From Aggregatimonas sangjinii (GTDB taxonomy: Bacteria > Bacteroidota > Bacteroidia > Flavobacteriales > Flavobacteriaceae): 64,000 nt of DNA. A program made the translations under genes and the position numbers. Below, piece after piece: positions 26,902 through 35,625 of the stretch (positions within the stretch are counted from its first letter, which is position 1; the number at the start of each line of letters is the position of its first letter). The notes under the pieces are model-generated. The model saw only the letters and a program-made list of their open reading frames with translations, was not told the origin of the DNA and searched no databases. Location: the NCBI RefSeq assembly GCF_005943945.1, contig NZ_CP040710.1, forward strand, positions 3,455,501 to 3,519,500, written 5' to 3'.

Positions 26902-27387
26902 TTATAGGTTGGCGGCGCATGACCTATATTTTAAGGGAGCCACAAATATCACTCCGCCAAAGGCGTTTCCAAAAAGGGCGGTCGAGTGAAAAATGGTATA
27001 AGTACTTTCTGATATGTCATTGATGAAAATGAGTCCGGCCAGCACTTCAATATTGCCGACAGTGCTATGATGTAGGCCTGCAAAACCGATCGTTGTCGCA
27101 ATCATACAGATGCCAAAAATACGACTGCTGGTTTCATTCGAGGAAACGACCAACCAAGATAGTAAAGCCATAAGCCAACCCGCCAGTACCACGCTTCCGA
27201 AAATAATCGAGGGAGAACGATGTATTACCTGTTGGGCGATTTCCGAGATACTTTCTTTCGCAATCACTCCCAATCCTTTCCTTTCCCACAAATAAGGACA
27301 GTGATAAAGGCGCCGCCAATTAGATTACCGATTACTACCAATCCCCTCAATTTCAGAAGTTCTTCAAAGGCTAGCTTTTGAATAGAG
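26902..27387 (-). pseudogene. Eroded formate/nitrite transporter (FNT, YfdC-like)
   Basis: The 3' part reads KGLGVIAKESISEIAQ, GSVVLAGWLMALLSWLVVSS, GFAGLHHSTVGNIEVLAGLI and NAFGGVIFVAPLKYR, which match C-terminal FNT/YfdC helices and the paired-His channel region. Just upstream, in another minus-strand frame (about 27292-27384), LKLRGLVVIGNLIGGAFITVLI continues the family but is broken by a frameshift near 27285-27295. An in-frame stop lies at about 27385-27387. The N-terminal half is missing. No plausible start exists, so the gene is a remnant. Confidence 0.75.
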
Positions 27388-27452
27388 TGTTATAACTATG
27401 TAAAAAAAAATTCTAAAGCAACCTATTTCTCTACCTTTAAAAATAAAAAGGT

Positions 27453-28124
27453 ATGCCAGAATTGCCAGAAGTTCACGGTTATAAAGTATATATAGACAGT
27501 ACCGCGCTACATCAAACTATTACGGCATTGGATTGTCGCGATACCAGGTTATTGAAGAAATCAAAGGAAGAATTCGAACAACATCTCCTACAACAAAAGC
27601 TTACCGGAACTCAACGAATCGGGAAATATTTGTTCGTGAAAACGTCAGGAGCCAAAATTCTCGTCCTACATTTTGGGATGACAGGCCGCCCCAAATATTA
27701 TAAAGATGAAGAAGACAGACCAAAGTTCGGCCATATCGTAATCGCCTTCGATAGCGGTTTTCATTTCGCATTCGAGAACAAACGTAAATTTGGATGGTGG
27801 GACCTTACTGATTCCATTGAAGATTATAAACTGGAACACGATTTGAGCGATGATGCGAGGGACTTGTCCTTGGAAACCTTTAAACAATCGTTCAGCAATC
27901 GTAAAACGCACGTTAAAAAAATTATCATGGACCAGAGTGTTGCTGCCGGAGTGGGAAATTGGATGGCAGACGAAATCTTATATCAAGCTAAAATACATCC
28001 GGAGAAAAGGGTGGAAAATATGTCGGAAGAGGATATTGAAACTGTTTATAACGCGATGAAAAAGGTAATTGAAGTGGCCATTGAAAACGATGCACATTAC
28101 AGCGATTTTCCCAAAATTTCTTGA
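27453..28124 (+). CDS. Fpg/Nei-family DNA glycosylase, C-terminal tail frameshifted
   Basis: A base-excision repair glycosylase/AP lyase for oxidised bases. MPELPEVHGYKVYID carries the N-terminal Pro2/Glu3 catalytic pair. HFGMTGRPKYY and DQSVAAGVGNWMADEILYQAKIHPEKR (H2TH helix) are intact. The ORF ends at 223 residues with DFPKIS, short of the usual ~260-270. The missing end is present in the next frame (28124-28234). One added base in the AAAA run at 28113-28116 would restore PKNFLMHFRREG. It could be a recent mutation or a sequencing error. I do not name it mutM or nei. Confidence 0.85.
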   Translation: MPELPEVHGYKVYIDSTALHQTITALDCRDTRLLKKSKEEFEQHLLQQKLTGTQRIGKYLFVKTSGAKILVLHFGMTGRPKYYKDEEDRPKFGHIVIAFDSGFHFAFENKRKFGWWDLTDSIEDYKLEHDLSDDARDLSLETFKQSFSNRKTHVKKIIMDQSVAAGVGNWMADEILYQAKIHPEKRVENMSEEDIETVYNAMKKVIEVAIENDAHYSDFPKIS

Positions 28125-28234
28125 TGCATTTTAGAAGAGAGGGGGCGACCTGTCACCACACTGGAACGGAAATACAAAAAATCAAATTAGGCGGTCGAGC
28201 GACCTATTTTTCTCCAAAATGGCAAGAATTATAG
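28124..28234 (+). pseudogene. Displaced C-terminal finger of the Fpg/Nei glycosylase
   Basis: Frame +2 relative to the upstream ORF. It reads MHFRREGATCHHTGTEIQ, then KIKLGGRATYFSPKWQEL and stop. GGRATYFSPKWQ is the family's antiparallel finger that contacts DNA. Only one Cys is present, so zinc binding in the classic Cys4 style is not supported; it may be a zincless-type finger. It continues the gene at 27453 after a one-base deletion. Confidence 0.75.
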
Positions 28235-28491
28235 TTGCTGCACTTTCCCTAAGATATTCGATGTCGTAAAAAAAGGAATCAAGAATATAAACTTTGATAT
28301 CCTCCGAAAAAATTGAAATAAAAATCCCTAATTCTCCCACGATGATCGGACTCAGCTATGTGATGAGGTCTTCTTATAGTCGTTTATCTATAATATGTAG
28401 AAGGTTTACTTCAGTAAGGTAGCCCTTTTCCCTATAATCAATAAAGGCTACATATTTGCAGAAAGACTCCCTCCAAAAAAGGGCGGCTAAA

Positions 28492-28511
28492 CCTGTCTGC
28501 CGACAGGCAGG
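28492..28511. repeat. Intergenic palindrome CCTGTC-TGCC-GACAGG with CAGG extension
   Basis: CCTGTCTGCCGACAGGCAGG forms a 6-bp hairpin with an additional partial repeat. Closely similar CCTGCCTGTCGGCAGACAGG palindromes are scattered through many Bacteroidota genomes (family knowledge). It sits in a gap between a damaged gene and a tRNA. Confidence 0.6.
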
Positions 28512-28555
28512 CTTCTCGTCTCTCCTACTTTTTTCTTTACCTAATCTATCGCAAC

Positions 28556-28583
28556 AAAAAAGCCCTTCGTTTCCGAAAGGCCT
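28556..28583 (-). terminator. Terminator of tRNA-Leu
   Basis: On the minus strand, a stem of about 11 bp (including two G-T pairs) with a GAAA tetraloop is followed by a T run. It starts about 9 bases after the tRNA 3' end. Confidence 0.8.
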
Positions 28584-28591
28584 TCACTCAG

Positions 28592-28673
28592 TACAGGCGG
28601 AGAGACTCGAACTCTCACACCTTGCGGCACTAGATCCTAAGTCTAGCGTGTCTACCAATTCCACCACGCCTGC
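28592..28673 (-). tRNA. tRNA-Leu (anticodon TAG)
   Basis: An 82-base class II tRNA. Acceptor stem GCAGGCG pairs with CGCCTGT (terminal G-U), discriminator A. The anticodon stem-loop is CTAGA-CTTAGGA-TCTAG, giving TAG. A variable arm (TGCCGCAAGGTGT) and a GAGTTCGAGTC T-arm are present. No encoded CCA. Confidence 0.95.
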
Positions 28674-28846
28674 ATTTCTATATGTTTTCGTGGTTACCTC
28701 CCGCGACTTCGGGGCCACCACGCCAGCACAATCCAATAAATATTGGGCTGCAAATATAAAGCAAAAATCGAAACCTGCGCAAATCACTTGAACTAAAATT
28801 TCGTAGGGCCATACACCTCTTGAAGGTAAGATAGCCTCCAGTCAAG

Positions 28847-28884
28847 TAAAAGCTCCGTGGTAAAAAACACACGGAGCTTTACTA
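28847..28884 (-). terminator. Terminator downstream of the PAS histidine kinase
   Basis: Perfect 11-bp stem AAAGCTCCGTG (28849-28859) with CACGGAGCTTT (28870-28880), 10-base loop, then TTTTAC on the minus strand, 26 bases past the stop at 28910. Confidence 0.75.
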
Positions 28885-28909
28885 ACTAACCACTGATAAG
28901 CAGATAATA

Positions 28910-30757
28910 TCAATTATTGGGAAAATAAAATTTGAATGTTGCCCCTTCCCCTATAGCGCTTTCTACCTCAATTTTTCCTTTCATAAGATCCATTTGGTAT
29001 TTGGTAAGATAGAGTCCCATACCCTGGGAATCCCCTTCGTTATTAAGGGTCTTGTAAAGTGCGAATAATTTCTCCTCATCTTTGGCCATGTCTATTCCGA
29101 TGCCATTATCCTCGATTGATAGCACGGTATATTTTCCCTGAACAGTAGCGCTTAAAACAAGCACCGGTGCTTTGAATTTTTTGCGATAGCGAATGGCATT
29201 TGACATACAATTACCCAAAATACTATCAAGATAAACAGGAACCGCCTTCACTTTTAAGGAATCGGGTATTTCATTTACTATTTTAACGGACTGCCTTTTG
29301 ACGAGCCCTGCCAATCGTTGTTCCGTCTTGTATATGGCATCGTTTAAAGTTATTGCTTCTTTTTTACACCTTTCATTATTTCGAATCGATACGATTTCCC
29401 TAAGCCCCTTTATCGTATCGGTGAGGTGTTCGGCTCCTTCGCAGAGCACCGAAACGACCTTATTTCGTTCCCGTTCATTGGTTTCCTGTTTTAAAAATCC
29501 GAGAAGTAATGAAAAATTGGTAGCGTGCCCTTTGAGATTGTGGGAAACCATGTGGGCAAAATTGACTAGTTTTTCTTGGCTTATCTCGAATTCCGATATA
29601 CGGGTTTTTAGGTTTTTGATTTGGTGGTTTACCGGAGACACATCTTGAACTACTGATAATACCTGAGTCTCATTCAAACTATTGGTCAGCAATTTGCTCT
29701 TGATACTAATAATAATGTTTTCGCCGGATTCGGTACCCAAAACGACCCTATCGATTTTAAAGCTTCCTTTTTCATTGAGGCACTTGGCAATCTTAGATTT
29801 ACCCCCTGCAGCACTCAGGTTTACGAATCTCGGAAAGAATTTTCCGGTCATTTGTTCCTTGGTATATCCCGTTATCGAACTAAGGGCCTCATTACAATTG
29901 AGAATTTTTCCTGACTTGTAATCCGTAATGACCATACCAACAGGTGAGAAATCAAAAAAATCCTCAAAATTGCTTCCTATTGTCTGAACCACTTTTGTGG
30001 TGTCACTATTCATTTTTTCCGTAATATCCTGAACAGTTCCGATGATTCGCGTGCACTTACCATCCTTGAATTTTGGACGACCGATCGTATTCACCCAAAT
30101 CCGTTTTCCATCCCTCTGCAACAACTCGAGATTCTCGTTCCATGGCAAACCATTATGAATCGCATTTTGAATCGCCTCCTGTATGCATCGTCTTGATTCA
30201 CCTTGTCTATAGAAACCGGTAGCCATGTCTAAGGTAATCTTCGAATTGTTATTGACATTGAAGATTTCCCGTACTGCTGGCGCTAAAAAAAGCTCATCGG
30301 TTATCACACTATAATCCCAGCTACCAATACGCGCTATTTTACCTTTTTGATCGAGAAGGTTTTTAGTTCGTTTTAGTTCGAGCTGTAATTCTTTGGTCTT
30401 GGGAACTTCTTTTACGGTAATTACGACGCCGATTTCATTGCCGTACCCATCCTTCCACGGATTTAGATTCCAAATAAAATTCTCGCTAATCTGTTTTGAT
30501 GTCTTTACCCTGTCCATTATTTGGATGTCCTTGAGGCCATCCATCGCATATTCCAATCTTGTTTTCCAATCATTCGATAACCTAGGGAATATCTCAAAAA
30601 TGGTCTTTCCTTTAATATCACTACTTTGCAGCCCAAACTTTTCCATCCAGTGCCTGGAAGCATCTATCAATCTGAAATCGGTATCCAGCAGAGCAATAGA
30701 AGTGGGAAGTTGTTGAAGTAGACTAGTGTTTCTAACGGTTTTTGGGCTTGGTATCAT
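28910..30757 (-). CDS. Multi-PAS sensor histidine kinase
   Basis: A 615-residue cytoplasmic sensor kinase with no transmembrane helix. Three PAS units are visible (~11-120; ~140-255 with RIGSWDYSVITDEL; ~270-385 with GMVITDYKSGKILNCNEALSS). A short coiled segment precedes the H-box FAHMVSHNLKGHATN, with His406 as phosphorylation site. The HATPase_c domain has SNAIRYRK (N box), IEDNGIGID (G1) and GMGLYLTKYQM (G2). It follows the response regulator and the CheB/CheR fusion on the same strand after a 125-base gap. The sensed signal is unknown. Confidence 0.9.
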   Translation of the reverse strand: MIPSPKTVRNTSLLQQLPTSIALLDTDFRLIDASRHWMEKFGLQSSDIKGKTIFEIFPRLSNDWKTRLEYAMDGLKDIQIMDRVKTSKQISENFIWNLNPWKDGYGNEIGVVITVKEVPKTKELQLELKRTKNLLDQKGKIARIGSWDYSVITDELFLAPAVREIFNVNNNSKITLDMATGFYRQGESRRCIQEAIQNAIHNGLPWNENLELLQRDGKRIWVNTIGRPKFKDGKCTRIIGTVQDITEKMNSDTTKVVQTIGSNFEDFFDFSPVGMVITDYKSGKILNCNEALSSITGYTKEQMTGKFFPRFVNLSAAGGKSKIAKCLNEKGSFKIDRVVLGTESGENIIISIKSKLLTNSLNETQVLSVVQDVSPVNHQIKNLKTRISEFEISQEKLVNFAHMVSHNLKGHATNFSLLLGFLKQETNERERNKVVSVLCEGAEHLTDTIKGLREIVSIRNNERCKKEAITLNDAIYKTEQRLAGLVKRQSVKIVNEIPDSLKVKAVPVYLDSILGNCMSNAIRYRKKFKAPVLVLSATVQGKYTVLSIEDNGIGIDMAKDEEKLFALYKTLNNEGDSQGMGLYLTKYQMDLMKGKIEVESAIGEGATFKFYFPNN

Positions 30758-30882
30758 GTGAGTTATTTTCCTACAAATTATGACAAAATAGTACTATCAT
30801 ATTTGGTAATTGTTGTGAAAAAGCGAATTTATGTGGTCAAATACTGCTATTTTGTGGTAAGATTATTCGGGATTTCTTGTTT

Positions 30883-31290
30883 CTATGGCAATGAAGGAAA
30901 GAACTTATCAACTACATCGTGAATCACATCCACTGCTAACGGCTTTAATCTAATATCATCGATAATTTCAATATCCTCAGCTTTTTTCTTGTCTGCTGGG
31001 CTTAATGATGTACTTAAAAGAATTACAACGGGCTTCTTCTCCACATTATCAACAAGTTCTCCATACTCTTCTAAAAACTCCCAAGCGCTCATTATGGGCA
31101 TGTTGATATCGACAAAAATGATATCCGGAAGGAAATCCGAATTAGTTTGTAGATACTTCAGTGCGTTGTTGCCACTCTGAAAATCTACCGTTTTTTCGGC
31201 ACAAGCCGCCATTTTGATAAACTTCTTGTGTATAAAGTTCGTTGCTGGATTATCGTCGAGTAGCATAATCGACCGTAATCTGTTTTTCAT
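30883..31290 (-). CDS. Single-domain response regulator (receiver only)
   Basis: A 135-residue CheY-like receiver with no output domain. Acidic pocket Asp12/Asp13 (MLLDDNPATN), phospho-acceptor Asp61 in DIIFVDINMPIM, conserved Ser/Thr in LLSTSL and Lys in LKPLAVD. Its start overlaps the stop of the CheB-CheR-kinase gene by four bases (ATGA, 31287-31290), so the two are translationally coupled and it is a likely phosphotransfer partner of that kinase. The DDNPATNFIHKKF N-terminus is characteristic of Bacteroidota receivers of this type. Confidence 0.92.
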   Translation of the reverse strand: MKNRLRSIMLLDDNPATNFIHKKFIKMAACAEKTVDFQSGNNALKYLQTNSDFLPDIIFVDINMPIMSAWEFLEEYGELVDNVEKKPVVILLSTSLSPADKKKAEDIEIIDDIRLKPLAVDVIHDVVDKFFPSLP

Positions 31291-34200
31291 CTATCGAAAT
31301 TTTTAATTTTAAAATTAAACGTACTTCCCTTATCCGGGACGGAATCTACCCATATATTGCCGCCATGCAACTCGGCGATTTTTTTGCATTGTGCAAGCCC
31401 TATACCTGTGCCCTCATAGCTGTCCATATTATTAAGACGTTGGAAAATATTGAATATGCGGTCTTGGTTTTTTTCCTCGATACCGATGCCATTGTCGCTG
31501 ATTGAAAACATAAAAAATTGTTCTTCCTCCTTAGCGGTAATGGTGACCTTCGGCGTACGGCCCTCCTTTCTGAACTTGACGGCATTTGCGATAAGGTTTA
31601 GAAATAGGGAATTCAGCTCCATGCGATAACCTTTGACGACCGGGAGATCACCTACCTCCAATTTTGTACCGGTATCCTTGATCCTTTTACTTAGATCGTC
31701 GAGTACCTCCTGTACCATCGTGTTACAGTTAATTGTGGTTATCTCTTTACTCTTTCCGATACGGGAATATCCTAGAACACTCTTGACGAGGCTGCTCATT
31801 CTATTTGCGGCCTGCGTTATGAACTCCAGATATTGGTCGGCCTCCGAATCTAGCTTGTCTTTGTACTGCTCCTCAAATAGCCCGACAAAGTCGGTAATCG
31901 TATTCAGTGGTTCTTGCAGGTCGTGGCTCGCCACGTAGGCGAATTGCTCCAATTCCCTATTGCTACGATAGAGTTCCTCTTCAATATTTTTGAGTGGGGT
32001 GATGTCCACATGACTGCCCACCATTCGTACTGCATTACCTTTGTCATCCCACTCAATGACTTTTCCCCTACAGTATACCCATACAATACTTCCGTCTTTG
32101 TGATAATAACGCACCTGATTATCGAACGGCACCTCCCCTTTTGAAGCGGTGTGTTTTTCGAACATCTCAAAAACACCGGGCAAATCATCGGGATGAATGA
32201 TTTTTTGCCATGCTTCGGGAGTATTTTCCATCTCCTCATCCTTATACCCGAACATTTCCTTAAAACTTGGGCTTAGATATTCGGTACCTTCTTGAATCAA
32301 CCAGTCCCAATGTCCGGCCATCGTTCCTTCCAACAGCTGTTCAAATGCTTTATTCCTATCGACAAGTTGTTTTTGCGCTTCCTTTAGTTCGGTAATATCC
32401 CTGAGCGAGCAGATAGAATACGACTCTTCACCGTTCTTATCATATAGTATCTCAGCATTGACGCTCACCTCGATCAAAGAACCATCTTTACGTCGCAGGC
32501 TTCTTTCTTGGTTGACCATCTTTCCTGCAGCCTTATAGGCTTTTAGACGTTTTTTGGCGGTTTTTGATTCTTCTTTAACGTATAAATCTGAAAGATGAAG
32601 TCCCATGACGTCCGAAATATCATCATATCCCAAATTATTTACCAAGCGCATATTACAATTAATGATGTAGCCGTCTAGGTTGAAACTCGCGAACATATCC
32701 GGAGCATTATTGTAGAGCGCTTTAAATTCCTGCTCGCTTTTCCTGATTTGCCGCTCCGACTCCTTTAACTCGTTAATATTCACGAAACTTACAACGGCCC
32801 CATCGATTTTGTCATTATTGTCGAAATAAGGTGTTATTCGCTCCAAGAACCAATTCTTGTTCTTGGATTGTACCTCTTTTTGAAATATCTGACCATCTTC
32901 CAATACTCTTTTGGCATTTTCGAACATACCCTCATCATCTCCAAAATTGCTGGTAAAGTGTTCGATTTGTCTGTTGATATCACCGTCCCTAAGATTAAAA
33001 TGTTCTCTAATGGCCGGCGTGAACTTTCGAATGCGCATTTCCTTGTCCAGGAAAATAGTCCCAATATCCGTACTTTTCAGAAGATTATCCATATCGGCGT
33101 TCAAGGCCGCCAAATCCTCGATTTTTTGCTGTAGTTCAGCATTTACGGTATGTAGTTCCTCGTTGACACTTTGTAGCTCCTCATTTGTACTTTGCAGCTC
33201 TTCGTTGGCAGCCAAAAGTTCTTCATTGGTCGTCTGCAATTCCTCATTGCTTGTCTCGACTTCCTGCACCACCAATTGAAGATTTTGGGCCGATTCTTTC
33301 AGTTCTTCCTCCAGTTCGGCGATTCGGGCGCCTTTTAAGCCCGAAAGTTCCTGTACGACATTTGCGGTACCCTCGATCTCCTCTTTTGGCATAAAAAGTA
33401 GCAGGCATCCGGTACCCGATGCGATACTATTTATTTCAAAAGGGTCGACCAAAAGATCCAATACGATCGTCTCCTCCTCTTTCCGGATTTTCAAAGCTTT
33501 ATAAAGTACTCTTTTTTTGGTCCTCAAGGCCTTTCGTACGGCAGCACCCAAAGTGACCGAGACGTTATCCGGAAGCATTTTAAGCAAATTGATACTGAAA
33601 CCCTTTTCAGGAAGCTCGATAAACTTTTTAAAGGCACCAACAGCATGTAAGATGTTCAAGTTTTCGTCTATATAAACACCGGCAAGGCCTAATTCTTCGG
33701 CGACGACCTCGTTCATTACTTCGGCCAGCTTACTTTCAACCTTTGCGGCACTTTTGACAAAAGAACCTGTGGGCGACAGTTTTTGGATATCCGGATAGTT
33801 CAAAGGTTCCATTCCCAATGATTTGGCGGGCTTTATGTTTTGAAATATCTTAAGCTTTCGGTCTACCTCCTGCAACACACTTTTGTAATCTCCCAAGGTT
33901 TCGCTACTGCCCAACAGCAATATCCCGTTCAAATTCAAGGAATAGTGCAAAAGCCCGATAATCTTTTTCTGGGCTATCGGTTGCATGTAGATGAGCAGGT
34001 TACGACAAACCGCAATATCCATCTTATTAAAAGGAGGGTCCCGCAACACATTGTGCTGACTAAAAATGACAGTTCTCCTAAGGGCATCTATGACCTGATA
34101 TTCATCGCCCTTGCGCGTAAAGTATTTGCTTAGTCGGTCTTTGGAAACGTTGGCGATGATACTTTCCGAATAAATGCCCCTACTACCGATTTCCAGATGA

Positions 34201-35303
34201 CTACTGGCCAAATCAGTAGCGAAGACTTTTACCTCCAATTCCTTACCTTGGCGTTCTAATTCTTCCAAAATCAGAATGGCCATACTATAGGCCTCCTCCC
34301 CAGTACTGGTACCCACACACCATACCTTAAAGACATCATTGGCGGACTTTGATTTAACGATATCGGGAATTACATTCGATGCCATACTCTCCCATACAGG
34401 CGTATCCCGAAAGAACTTGGTCACCCCGATTAGGAATTCACGGGCCAAGATGTGTACTTCCTTGGAATTTTCGAGTATAAAATCAAGGTATTCCTTCAGG
34501 TTATGAAATTTGTTTACACTGATTCTTCTAGCAATACGACGCACGAGCGTAGGCCTTTTATAATGAATAAAATCCAGCTTCGTAACGTTGCGAATTTGAC
34601 GTAGAATACCATTTACGGTTTCTTCATCTTCTTCAATTTGGCTTACCGAGGCGCCATTGATTCTCGGATGGTCAATAAAATGAATTAGCTCGGCAGGAAG
34701 TTGTTCGACCGGCAGCGTATAGTCTACCAATCCGGTATTGATGGCACTTAAGGGCATGCCATCGAACTTTGCCTGATCAGGGTCCTGCACCATGATCATA
34801 CCCCCCGCTTCTTTTATGGCCCTTGAACCACTCGTACCATCACTCCCTGTACCACTAAGAATAATACATATGGCCTTTTCCTTACACTCTTGGGCCAGCG
34901 ACCTGAAAAAAATGTCTATCGGAAGATTGAGATCATTACCTTTTGGCTTATTGGTCAACATGAGTTTATTGCCGATCAACGTCATATTTTTCTTGGGTGG
35001 GATAAGATAGATACAACCATGTTCTACCGGCATACCGTTTTTTATCTCATAAATGGGTAATGTCGTATTTCTGGCCAGCAACTCGGCCATCAGTGATTTG
35101 TAATCCGGACTTAAATGTTGAATTATTACAAAACTGTGAAGACAATCGGGAGGCACATTGTTGAAAAATTCCTTCAATGCTTCAAGGCCACCAGCGCTGG
35201 CTCCTATAGCTACGATTCTAGAGTCTTCTATAATGTCTGGGGTCTCCGGTAGAAAAATATCTTGCTGAACAGGAATTTCAGATGCGTTGCCTTTTTCGGT
35301 CAT
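31287..35303 (-). CDS. CheB-CheR-PAS hybrid sensor histidine kinase
   Basis: A 1338-residue multi-domain signalling protein. Order: CheB methylesterase (~28-205; catalytic Ser36 in GASAGG, His63 in QHLSPD, Asp155 in GTGSDGTSG); CheR methyltransferase (~225-480; RRIARRI, VWCVGTSTGEEAYSMA, DIAVCRNLLIYM); a PAS-like region; a long coiled coil of NEELQ-type heptads (~660-735); PAS domains (~735-1095); HisKA with His1127 (YVASHDLQEPL) and HATPase_c (NAVKFRKEG, SDNGIGIEE, GTGIGLAQCKKI). Such fusions usually act outside flagellar chemotaxis. It overlaps the response regulator by 4 bases. Confidence 0.93.
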   Translation of the reverse strand: MTEKGNASEIPVQQDIFLPETPDIIEDSRIVAIGASAGGLEALKEFFNNVPPDCLHSFVIIQHLSPDYKSLMAELLARNTTLPIYEIKNGMPVEHGCIYLIPPKKNMTLIGNKLMLTNKPKGNDLNLPIDIFFRSLAQECKEKAICIILSGTGSDGTSGSRAIKEAGGMIMVQDPDQAKFDGMPLSAINTGLVDYTLPVEQLPAELIHFIDHPRINGASVSQIEEDEETVNGILRQIRNVTKLDFIHYKRPTLVRRIARRISVNKFHNLKEYLDFILENSKEVHILAREFLIGVTKFFRDTPVWESMASNVIPDIVKSKSANDVFKVWCVGTSTGEEAYSMAILILEELERQGKELEVKVFATDLASSHLEIGSRGIYSESIIANVSKDRLSKYFTRKGDEYQVIDALRRTVIFSQHNVLRDPPFNKMDIAVCRNLLIYMQPIAQKKIIGLLHYSLNLNGILLLGSSETLGDYKSVLQEVDRKLKIFQNIKPAKSLGMEPLNYPDIQKLSPTGSFVKSAAKVESKLAEVMNEVVAEELGLAGVYIDENLNILHAVGAFKKFIELPEKGFSINLLKMLPDNVSVTLGAAVRKALRTKKRVLYKALKIRKEEETIVLDLLVDPFEINSIASGTGCLLLFMPKEEIEGTANVVQELSGLKGARIAELEEELKESAQNLQLVVQEVETSNEELQTTNEELLAANEELQSTNEELQSVNEELHTVNAELQQKIEDLAALNADMDNLLKSTDIGTIFLDKEMRIRKFTPAIREHFNLRDGDINRQIEHFTSNFGDDEGMFENAKRVLEDGQIFQKEVQSKNKNWFLERITPYFDNNDKIDGAVVSFVNINELKESERQIRKSEQEFKALYNNAPDMFASFNLDGYIINCNMRLVNNLGYDDISDVMGLHLSDLYVKEESKTAKKRLKAYKAAGKMVNQERSLRRKDGSLIEVSVNAEILYDKNGEESYSICSLRDITELKEAQKQLVDRNKAFEQLLEGTMAGHWDWLIQEGTEYLSPSFKEMFGYKDEEMENTPEAWQKIIHPDDLPGVFEMFEKHTASKGEVPFDNQVRYYHKDGSIVWVYCRGKVIEWDDKGNAVRMVGSHVDITPLKNIEEELYRSNRELEQFAYVASHDLQEPLNTITDFVGLFEEQYKDKLDSEADQYLEFITQAANRMSSLVKSVLGYSRIGKSKEITTINCNTMVQEVLDDLSKRIKDTGTKLEVGDLPVVKGYRMELNSLFLNLIANAVKFRKEGRTPKVTITAKEEEQFFMFSISDNGIGIEEKNQDRIFNIFQRLNNMDSYEGTGIGLAQCKKIAELHGGNIWVDSVPDKGSTFNFKIKNFDR

Positions 35304-35625
35304 TCTGGATTGATCTCTTGGTTTGAAGTCAGATAAACTACTAATTTTAAGTAGTCTTTTTTGGTTTTTAAATGTAAGAATTTATTTATTTCTACGAAAT
35401 AATCCATTTATTTTATTTGGAAAATACCTGCGTTATCTGTGCAAAGACAGACCTTTTCTTTATCTGCTCCCACATCTTTTTGCTAAACGCACCGCCCACT
35501 TCGTTTCAAAAATACCATTGCGAATAGGAATGATTCAGACTTTACCATTCAAAGAATGATCTTAAATCACAAAAATTGTCTACTTTTCGCTTTATCCCCA
35601 TGAGGTCAAAATCAGAAGAAGTACA
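35304..35625. other. Divergent intergenic region
   Basis: 322 AT-rich bases between the fusion kinase (minus) and the dipeptidase (plus). Apart from a small ACTACT/AGTAGT hairpin at 35337-35355, I see no clear promoter pair and no gene; both flanking promoters must lie here. Confidence 0.4.

Larger units (their letters stand above)
28235..28591. other. Intergenic region between the glycosylase tail and tRNA-Leu
   Basis: 357 bases without a credible gene. It holds the palindrome at 28492-28511 and the tRNA-Leu terminator at 28556-28583. The remainder is AT-rich with no motif I can support. Confidence 0.5.

Noticed and set aside
26796-27023. Open frame of 75 codons on the plus strand
   Set aside because: It is antisense to the decayed FNT gene with no conserved features.
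28456-28872. Open frames of 64-111 codons over the tRNA-Leu region
   Set aside because: They cross the tRNA, its terminator and the palindrome; composition is not protein-like.
33110-33290. Apparent tandem DNA repeat
   Set aside because: It is explained by the coiled-coil heptads of the fusion kinase rather than by a separate repeat element.
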